DNA of 5,201 nt from G001797105 sp964528155 (GTDB taxonomy: Bacteria > Chloroflexota > Anaerolineae > Anaerolineales > E44-bin32), in the NCBI GenBank assembly GCA_964528155.1, contig CAZGRL010000213.1:1-5201 (forward strand), given 5' to 3'. Under the pieces are notes generated by a model, which made no database searches, was not told the DNA's origin, and saw only the letters and a program-made list of their open reading frames with translations. Both the position numbers and the translations under genes were made by a program. Numbering within the stretch: the first letter of the stretch is position 1; the number at the start of each line of letters is the position of its first letter. Below are positions 1-4,662 of this stretch, in pieces.

Positions 1-258
1 GAGCTCGTAGGATTGGAACACCATGGCGATGTCGCGATCCTTGGGCGCAACGTCATTCACGATCCGATCTCCGATGAGGATCTTGCCCTCGGAGATCTCC
101 TCCAGGCCCGCCAGAAGTCGAAGGGCTGTCGTCTTGCCGCATCCGGATGGGCCGACCAGCACCAGGAACTCCTGGTCTTCCACCTTGATGTTCATGTCGT
201 TCACGGCTGTGACTTCATTGAAGCGTTTGTACACGTGGTCGTAGGTGACGCTGGCCAT
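1..258 (-). CDS. ABC sugar-importer ATP-binding protein, MalK/UgpC/MsmX type, N-terminal part only
   Basis: This is the first 86 codons of an ATPase subunit that would power uptake of a sugar or related solute from the cytoplasmic face of the membrane; the rest lies beyond base 1. Residues 36-44 are a Walker A P-loop (GPSGCGKTT). Residues 73-83 (KDRDIAMVFQS) end in the Q-loop glutamine Q82. The run NDVAPKDRDIAMVFQ is typical of the carbohydrate-uptake-1 ATPases (MalK, UgpC, MsmX). The signature LSGGQ, Walker B and the C-terminal regulatory domain are not in view, so substrate and exact name are open. The start at 258 is fixed by a perfect AGGAGG (266-271 on the opposite strand) seven bases upstream; another ATG at 265 is out of frame. 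Residues 84-86 read YEL where YAL is commoner. A strong promoter lies just upstream, divergent from yvcK. The family call is secure; the gene symbol is withheld. Confidence 0.93.
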   Translation of the reverse strand, partial: MASVTYDHVYKRFNEVTAVNDMNIKVEDQEFLVLVGPSGCGKTTALRLLAGLEEISEGKILIGDRIVNDVAPKDRDIAMVFQSYEL

Positions 259-293
259 CTCCCATCCTCCTATCTGACGAGTATCGTGCCCCA

Positions 294-322
294 ATTATAA
301 CGGCCCGCTCGCCCAATACCAA
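294..322 (-). promoter_or_regulatory. Sigma-70-type promoter of the ABC ATPase gene
   Basis: Read on the minus strand, a perfect -10 hexamer TATAAT (299 to 294) lies 17 bases from a -35 hexamer TTGGTA (322 to 317), which matches TTGACA at 4 of 6 positions. Transcription would begin near 287-288 and give a short leader of about 29 bases carrying the AGGAGG site. The ideal spacing and the location just ahead of a confident start codon support the call. No start site has been mapped. Confidence 0.66.
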
Positions 323-529
323 GCATTTCATCCCCAAACTGCCGGCGACCTCAGCCGCAGCCCGGGCTCCGGGTGATGTCCAGACCCACCCGTCGGCTCG
401 GTCAAGCCTCGAGCCCGCGGCGTCATCGGCCGATCGCCACGCCGGGAGGATTCGAGACGTGGCGGAAAGAGCATGGAGAAACCGCACTCCCAGCGCAGAT
501 GGAGGAATCAGGCCATTTCGCTCCGAATC

Positions 530-573
530 ATTGAGTGATCCGCCGCCAAATTGAAGGCCGCTGACTCAATTTG
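530..573. repeat. Cluster of three ATTGA-type elements, overlapping inverted repeats
   Basis: ATTGAGT (530-536) is an exact inverted match to ACTCAAT (564-570). CAAATTGA (547-554) is an exact inverted match to TCAATTTG (566-573). The right-hand element therefore pairs with both left-hand ones and looks like a composite of them. The two plus-strand copies of ATTGA start exactly 20 bases apart (530 and 550), about two helical turns. The cluster is AT-richer than its surroundings and ends 54 bases before the yvcK -35 element. It lies upstream of the predicted transcription start, so a DNA-binding site is likelier than an RNA fold. The binding protein is unknown. Confidence 0.4.
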
Positions 574-627
574 AGAGCGCGGTTCACACGCGAAACACCC
601 GATGATGATCGCCGGAGGCGCGTTTCG

Positions 628-656
628 TTGACGGGTGATTCCATCTCTGGTATAGT
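628..656 (+). promoter_or_regulatory. Sigma-70-type promoter of yvcK-gap
   Basis: TTGACG at 628-633 (5 of 6 to the -35 consensus) and TATAGT at 651-656 (5 of 6 to the -10 consensus) are separated by exactly 17 bases. Initiation would fall at about 662-664, which coincides with the GTG at 664, the start chosen for yvcK. It would also allow a leader of 50-60 bases if translation begins at TTG 715 or 724. It makes the TTG at 571, upstream of the promoter, an unlikely start. Confidence 0.66.
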
Positions 657-663
657 GCATCCC

Positions 664-2034
664 GTGAGGCTGCCGAGCGGTCGACCGCGGGTAAACGGCA
701 AGTCGGAAGACGGATTGCACGTCTTGTGGCGCTGGCTTCAGCCGGGCCTGGGGGTGAAGCGCTGGATCGGCCTGATGATCCTCGGCGCGGTCCTGATCGG
801 ATTGGGCGTCGCGTACTTCCTCCTCGACATCTATCGAACGTCCAGCTACTCTCCATGGCTCGACGTCGTCACGTTGAGAGCACTTCCGCGATGGCTGCGA
901 GCGCTGCTGCTCGGGACAAGCGGCATCTCGCTTCTCTTGCTTGCGGTGTTCCGACTCAACCGCGGCCTGCTTGCCCCGTTCGTGCGCCCAGGCAGGCATG
1001 TCGTCGAAGCGGTCGCCGAGCATCGGCGACTCGAACGCGGGCCGAGGATCGTCGCCATCGGCGGCGGGACCGGCCTGTCAACCCTCCTGCGCGGGCTGAA
1101 ACTGCACTCGAGCAATCTCACGGCGATTGTCACGGTCGCCGATGACGGAGGTTCGTCGGGCAGGATTCGCCGGACGATGGGGCTGCCCCCGCCAGGAGAT
1201 CTACGCAACTGCCTGGCGGCGCTATCCGATGATGAGGACCTGCTCACCCAGCTATTCCAGTATCGCTTCACCCAGGAAGGTGATCTGGACGGCCATAGCT
1301 TCGGGAACCTGTTCATCGCCGCGCTGGCCGGGGTCAATGGCAGCTTCGACCGGGGCATCCTGGAGGCGGGCAAGGTTCTGGCGATTCGCGGGCGCGTCCT
1401 GCCTGCGACATTGATCGATGTGGCCCTCGTCGCAGACAAGACCCCGGCGGTGGATACTCGGGACGTGCGCATCGAGGGTGAGAGTCACATTCCCGAGATG
1501 CCGGGAAGGATTCGCCACGTGCAACTGGAGCCGAACAACCCGGCAGCCTTCCCGGAAACGTTGCATGCAGTCCTAAACGCCGACATGATCGTGATCGGGC
1601 CGGGCAGTCTGTATACGAGCGTCATCCCGAACCTGCTTGTTCCGGAGATCACCGCGGCCATCCGAGCGAGTCGGGCGTTCAAAGTGTACGTATGCAACGT
1701 CGCCACTCAGCCCGGTGAGACCGATGGATACGACTGCCTGGAGCATCAAGCCGCCCTCGACTCTCATGTTGGTCGAGGGCTGGTCGATGTGATGGTGGTC
1801 AACAACCGCATACAGAATGGGTTGCCCGAGGGCTCATCTCCCGTCAGGGAGCCGGCTGACGGTGGAGCCCCGACAGTACCCGTGTATGCTACGGATCTGA
1901 TCGACGAGAATCGTGCCTGGCGACACGACTCGGCCAAGCTTGCTCGAACCCTGATCGACCTCCTCGAAGATCGGACCGGCCCTCTAGAAATCCCTGCCCG
2001 CGAAAAGAATGGGCAGATATCTGGCTTGAACTGA
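664..2034 (+). CDS. yvcK: YvcK-type gluconeogenesis factor (UPF0052/CofD-like) with N-terminal membrane anchor
   Basis: YvcK proteins bind UDP-activated sugars such as UDP-GlcNAc and are needed in Bacillus for growth and cell-wall integrity on gluconeogenic carbon; no enzymatic reaction is established. With the GTG start the protein is 456 residues. Two hydrophobic helices lie at about 34-54 and 79-95, followed by a roughly 330-residue cytoplasmic core, the size of the soluble Bacillus protein. Core motifs in order are GGGTG (133-137), VADDGGSSGR (158-167), PGDLRN (177-182), HSFGNL (211-216), GPGSLYTS (312-319) and TQPGETDGY (348-356), all hallmarks of the family. The start is uncertain: GTG 664 matches the predicted transcription start and would be leaderless, while TTG 715 (weak GGAAG upstream) or TTG 724 would still keep the conserved-looking WLQPG...VKRW stretch before the first helix. 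The gene ends 23 bases before gap. The family call is very secure. Confidence 0.94.
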   Translation: MRLPSGRPRVNGKSEDGLHVLWRWLQPGLGVKRWIGLMILGAVLIGLGVAYFLLDIYRTSSYSPWLDVVTLRALPRWLRALLLGTSGISLLLLAVFRLNRGLLAPFVRPGRHVVEAVAEHRRLERGPRIVAIGGGTGLSTLLRGLKLHSSNLTAIVTVADDGGSSGRIRRTMGLPPPGDLRNCLAALSDDEDLLTQLFQYRFTQEGDLDGHSFGNLFIAALAGVNGSFDRGILEAGKVLAIRGRVLPATLIDVALVADKTPAVDTRDVRIEGESHIPEMPGRIRHVQLEPNNPAAFPETLHAVLNADMIVIGPGSLYTSVIPNLLVPEITAAIRASRAFKVYVCNVATQPGETDGYDCLEHQAALDSHVGRGLVDVMVVNNRIQNGLPEGSSPVREPADGGAPTVPVYATDLIDENRAWRHDSAKLARTLIDLLEDRTGPLEIPAREKNGQISGLN

Positions 2035-2057
2035 GCCAAAACCATCAGGAGCTACCT

Positions 2058-3089
2058 ATGACAACCCGAATTGGAATCAACGGCTTCGGCAGAATCGGCC
2101 GTCAGGTCTTGAAGGCCGTTCTGGAATATCATCCGCAAGAGCTCGAAGTCGTGGCGATCAACGATCTGTTTGACGCCAAGACAAACGCCCACCTTTTCAA
2201 ATACGACTCAAACTATGGCACATTCCATGGAACGGTCGAAGTCCTCGACGGTGACATCGCCGTCGATGGGCATCGGGTGAAGGTTTTCGCCGAGAAGAAT
2301 CCGGGCGCGCTGCCCTGGAAAGACCTCGGCGTGGATATCGTGGTCGAGTCGACCGGCGTCTTCCGGGATGGCAAGGGCACAGCCGAGAAGCCGGGGGCCA
2401 ACGCGCACATCGTGTCCGGCGGAGCCAAGAAGGTGATCATCTCGGCGCCGGCCAAGAATGAAGATCTGACGATCGTGCTCGGCGTCAACGATAAGGTCTA
2501 CGACTCTGCCAAACATCACATCGTCTCCAATGCGTCGTGCACCACCAACTGCCTCGCGCCGGCGGCGAAGGTCGTTCACGATTCGGTCAAGATCGAGCGG
2601 GCGGTGATGACCACGGTGCACTCGTATACCAATGACCAGAAGATCCTCGACCTGGCGCACAAAGACCTGCGCCGGGCGCGCGCGGCCGGCTTGAACATCA
2701 TTCCAACCACAACCGGTGCCGCCCGGGCAGTGGCCAAGGTCATCCCGGAACTCGAAGGCAAGTTCGACGGCTTCGCCCTGCGGGTGCCGACGGCGACAGT
2801 GTCGGTCGTCGATCTTGTGGCCAATGTCGGTCGCGAGACGACGGTGGATGAGCTGAATGGCGCCTTCCGCTCGGCGGCAACGGGAAGCATGGAGGGCATC
2901 CTGGGATACACCGAGGAGCCGCTGGTCTCCATGGACTTCAAGGGAGATCCACGTTCGTCGATCATCGATGGTGCCTCGACCATGGTCATGAGCGGGACGA
3001 TGGTCAAGGTGATCGCGTGGTACGACAACGAGTGGGGCTACTCGGTCCGCACGGCTGACCTGGCGGCGATGATGGCCAAGGCGCTGTAG
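2058..3089 (+). CDS. gap: Type I glyceraldehyde-3-phosphate dehydrogenase
   Basis: This cytoplasmic enzyme interconverts glyceraldehyde 3-phosphate and 1,3-bisphosphoglycerate using a nicotinamide cofactor, in both glycolysis and gluconeogenesis. The 343-residue protein is full length. The Rossmann motif NGFGRIGR is at 8-15, and Asp36 follows the second strand (AIND) and favours NAD. Catalytic Cys161 sits in NASCTTNC and His188 in TTVHSYTNDQ. Arg242 is in the RVPT stretch, and WYDNEWGY (321-328) is near the C-terminus. Compared with the Geobacillus enzyme as I remember it, there is about a seven-residue insertion before GAKKV (residues 101-121). The usual Pro of LDLPHKD, equivalent to Pro188 there, is Ala200 here. 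The ATG has AGGAG (2047-2051) six bases upstream. Only 23 bases separate it from yvcK, so the two should share a transcript; a strong hairpin follows the stop codon. Confidence 0.98.
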   Translation: MTTRIGINGFGRIGRQVLKAVLEYHPQELEVVAINDLFDAKTNAHLFKYDSNYGTFHGTVEVLDGDIAVDGHRVKVFAEKNPGALPWKDLGVDIVVESTGVFRDGKGTAEKPGANAHIVSGGAKKVIISAPAKNEDLTIVLGVNDKVYDSAKHHIVSNASCTTNCLAPAAKVVHDSVKIERAVMTTVHSYTNDQKILDLAHKDLRRARAAGLNIIPTTTGAARAVAKVIPELEGKFDGFALRVPTATVSVVDLVANVGRETTVDELNGAFRSAATGSMEGILGYTEEPLVSMDFKGDPRSSIIDGASTMVMSGTMVKVIAWYDNEWGYSVRTADLAAMMAKAL

Positions 3090-3141
3090 GGTCGGCGTAC
3101 CTTCCGTTCAAGCTGCCTCCAGTATCCGCGCGAGCGACAAT

Positions 3142-3186
3142 CGAGGCCGCGGGCGTGCCGACCTAATGGTCTCGCCCGCGGCCTTG
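3142..3186 (+). terminator. GC-rich hairpin after gap, possible terminator or attenuator
   Basis: GGCCGCGGGCG (3145-3155) pairs perfectly with CGCCCGCGGCC (3173-3183), an 11-pair stem. It can be extended outward by A-T, G-T and C-G pairs to 3142/3186. Inside the loop a second small stem forms from GACC (3160-3163) and GGTC (3168-3171) around TAAT. It begins about 52 bases after the gap stop. There is no T-run after it (CCTTGTGCGG), so it does not fit the classical intrinsic terminator; it could be a tract-less terminator, a partial attenuator before pgk, or an mRNA 3'-end stabiliser. Confidence 0.5.
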
Positions 3187-3255
3187 TGCGGCGAGGCGTA
3201 AGTCGACCCGGCAAAGCTCCGCCAGCAAGAGGCGTGCGAATCATCGCTCCCGACT

Positions 3256-3280
3256 GCCTGAAGCAGCGGCGACTGCAGGC
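3256..3280 (+). other. Small hairpin upstream of pgk
   Basis: GCCTG (3256-3260) pairs with CAGGC (3276-3280) and, after a three-base AAG bulge, CAG (3264-3266) pairs with CTG (3273-3275) around a six-base loop. The heptamer CGACTGC also occurs directly repeated at 3251-3257 and 3270-3276. It ends 29 bases before the pgk ATG. The arms are short and could be chance; if pgk is read from the gap promoter this would lie in its untranslated leader. Confidence 0.25.
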
Positions 3281-3309
3281 TTGTGTCTGAAAGGGATCAG
3301 GTTCGAACC

Positions 3310-4490
3310 ATGTTCAACAAGAAAACGATTCGCGATGTGGATGTGGACGGAAAGAAGATCCTGCTGCGCGTGGACTTCAACGTTCCCCTCAAGGATGGAA
3401 AGGTCGCCGATGATACGCGGATTCGGGCGAGCCTACCCACAATCCGCTACCTGGTCGATCACCGGGCGGAGTTGATCGTGTGTTCGCATCTCGGCCGGCC
3501 GAAAGGCAAAGTGGTGCCGGAGATGTCTCTCAAGCCGGCGGCTGATCGTCTGAGTGAGCTCATCGGACTACACGTAACATTTGTCGGCGAGACTGTCGGC
3601 GCCACAGTCAGGGCGGCAGCCGAGGGAGTGCGGCCGGGCGGGATTCTCGNNNNNNNNNNACGCGCTTCTCACCGCAGGAGACCGAAAATGACCCGGCCTT
3701 TGCGGCCGAACTGGCGTCGCTGGCCGATCTGTATGTCAACGACGCCTTCGGCTCGGCGCACCGGGCACATGCCTCCACGGAGGGCGTGGCACACAAGATT
3801 CCCGGCGTCGCCGGCTTCCTGATGGAGGCCGAGCTGACCTACTTGAGCAAGGCGCTGCAGAACCCCGAACACCCCTTCGTGGCGATACTCGGCGGGGCCA
3901 AGATCTCCGACAAGATCGGCGTCGTCGAAAGGCTGTTGCGAACGGCGGATGTCGTTCTGACCGGTGGGGGGATGGCGAACACATTCCTGGCGGCGAAGGG
4001 CCTTGATATGGGGGACTCCCTCGTCGAGAGCGAGTCGATCGGAGTCGCGAAAGAGGTCCTCAAGTCGGGCGGCGACAAGATCGTATTGCCCGTCGACGCC
4101 GTCGTCGCTCGGGTCGTCGAGGCCGATGCTGCGAACAAAGTCATTCCGGTGGAGAACGTCGAGCCGGGTTGGAGGATCCTCGACATCGGGCCGAACACCG
4201 TGGCGCGTTTCAGCGATGCCCTCAAGGGTTCGAAGCTGGTCGTGTGGAACGGGCCGATGGGGGTCTTCGAACTCGCACCATTCGACGCCGGGACGAACGC
4301 CATCGCCCGCGCAGTGGCCGAAAGTGGGGCCACGACGATCATCGGCGGCGGGGACTCGATTGCCGCGGTCAAGAAGGCCGGAGTGGAAGACAAGATCAGC
4401 CACATTTCAACCGGCGGTGGCGCGTCGCTCGAGTTCCTGGAGGGTAAGACCCTACCCGGGGTTGCCGCGCTTCAAGACAAGGCAGGCTAG
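3310..4490 (+). CDS. pgk: Phosphoglycerate kinase, interrupted only by an assembly gap
   Basis: This cytoplasmic enzyme transfers phosphate between 1,3-bisphosphoglycerate and ADP, the step next to GAPDH. The N-domain carries RVDFNVP (20-26) and SHLGRPKG (59-66). After the N run the frame shifts by one base, but reading from 3660 resumes the conserved TRFSPQE, then DAFGSAHRAHAS (145-156), GGAKISDK (195-202), NGPMGVFE (314-321), GGGDSIAAV (346-354) and STGGGASLEFLEGK (367-380) to the stop at 4488. If the gap held eleven bases rather than ten, the protein would be 393 residues, normal for the family. Residue numbers after the gap assume this. ATG 3310 has an AGG eight bases upstream; an in-frame GTG at 3283 would add nine residues but has a weaker site. 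No clear promoter is visible in the 220 bases after gap, so readthrough from gap is likely. A hairpin follows. Confidence 0.95.
3650..3659. other. Assembly gap of ten N inside pgk
   Basis: Ten undetermined bases lie between codons for ...GGIL and TRF.... In phosphoglycerate kinases this segment normally reads LLLEN or VLEN followed by a residue and RF. Base 3649 (G) plus ten N gives eleven positions, while four codons need twelve. The N run is therefore one base short of what the frame requires and is probably a placeholder. It is not evidence of a pseudogene. Confidence 0.9.
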
Positions 4491-4515
4491 CTCAGTTTAG
4501 CGGTACGCTTGCCTC

Positions 4516-4558
4516 GTGGGGGCGAAGAGGGGACCACGATTTCCCCATTCGCCCTCAC
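4516..4558 (+). terminator. Two-tier hairpin after pgk, likely transcription terminator without T-tract
   Basis: GTGGGGGCGAA (4516-4526) pairs with TTCGCCCTCAC (4548-4558) over 11 positions with one G-T wobble. Inside, GGGGA (4529-4533) pairs with TCCCC (4542-4546) around an eight-base loop. It starts 26 bases after the pgk stop and lies between pgk and a new promoter, where a terminator is expected. The following bases are CAAGACTGC with no T-run, so it shares the tract-less character of the hairpin after gap. Confidence 0.55.
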
Positions 4559-4584
4559 CAAGACTGCATGATGGCAGGTCGCGA

Positions 4585-4602
4585 TACACCCTCTTTACAC
4601 CC
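4585..4602 (+). promoter_or_regulatory. 7-4-7 direct repeat just upstream of the kinase promoter, candidate activator box
   Basis: TACACCC occurs at 4585-4591 and again at 4596-4602, separated by four bases, so the copies are 11 bases apart, about one helical turn. The pair ends five bases before the -35 element. Tandem half-sites with 7-4-7 geometry are typical of OmpR/PhoB-family response regulators, and the segment TTTACA (4594-4599) fits the Bacillus PhoP half-site pattern. The geometry is observed; the regulator is inference. Confidence 0.35.
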
Positions 4603-4607
4603 CGCTG

Positions 4608-4636
4608 TTGTCGGCGATTCATCGCTCAGCTATAAT
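4608..4636 (+). promoter_or_regulatory. Sigma-70-type promoter of the Ser/Thr kinase gene
   Basis: A perfect TATAAT (4631-4636) is 17 bases from TTGTCG (4608-4613, 4 of 6 to the -35 consensus). Initiation would be near 4642-4644, giving a leader of about 20 bases before ATG 4663. It follows the hairpin after pgk, so the kinase gene appears to be a separate transcription unit. Confidence 0.68.
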
Positions 4637-4662
4637 GGCTCCGGTTGAGGATCAAGAAGCGC

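Larger units (their letters stand above)
259..663. other. Divergent intergenic region between the ABC ATPase gene and yvcK
   Basis: These 405 bases separate two divergently transcribed genes. At the left is the minus-strand promoter (294-322) and leader. At the right is the plus-strand promoter (628-656). About 305 bases lie between the two -35 elements. Open frames in this stretch show no recognisable protein. The distinctive content is a repeat cluster at 530-573. Smaller dyads lie close to the yvcK -35: CGAAAC (591-596) with GTTTCG (622-627), and CGCC-GGA-GGCG (610-620). I see no RNA gene, insertion sequence or transposon end. The spacing is generous for a bacterial promoter region and leaves room for regulator binding. 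Confidence 0.6.

Noticed and set aside
1..6. Window begins with GAGCTC, a restriction-site palindrome
   Set aside because: It lies in frame within the ABC ATPase coding sequence and is most simply a coincidence of where the window was cut.
215..487. Minus-strand frame of 90 codons upstream of the ABC ATPase gene
   Set aside because: It overlaps the ABC gene start in another frame and the promoter, and has no ribosome-binding site or recognisable domain.
473..538. Small ORF of 21 codons (ATG at 473) with a weak GGAAAG before it
   Set aside because: It has no promoter of its own, a poor ribosome-binding site and no recognisable product; it also overlaps the ATTGA repeat cluster, so chance is the simplest explanation.
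571..663. Upstream extension of yvcK to TTG at 571
   Set aside because: It lies before the predicted promoter and transcription start, lacks a ribosome-binding site, and the added 31 residues look like translated intergenic DNA.
631..665. Imperfect inverted repeat ACGGG...CCCGT spanning the yvcK promoter spacer and start
   Set aside because: The five-base GC-rich arms are too short to distinguish from chance.
846..1472. Minus-strand frame of 208 codons and plus-strand frame at 726-1145 overlapping yvcK
   Set aside because: Both are composition-driven shadows, rich in Arg, Ser and Pro; the yvcK frame carries all the family motifs.
3285..3312. GGTTCGAACC resembling a tRNA T-arm
   Set aside because: No matching T-stem, anticodon arm or acceptor stem can be built around it, and it abuts the pgk start codon.
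3669..4403. Long open frame on the minus strand (244 codons) opposite pgk
   Set aside because: It lies entirely antisense to a strongly conserved pgk and shows no recognisable domain; long antisense frames are common in GC-rich genes.
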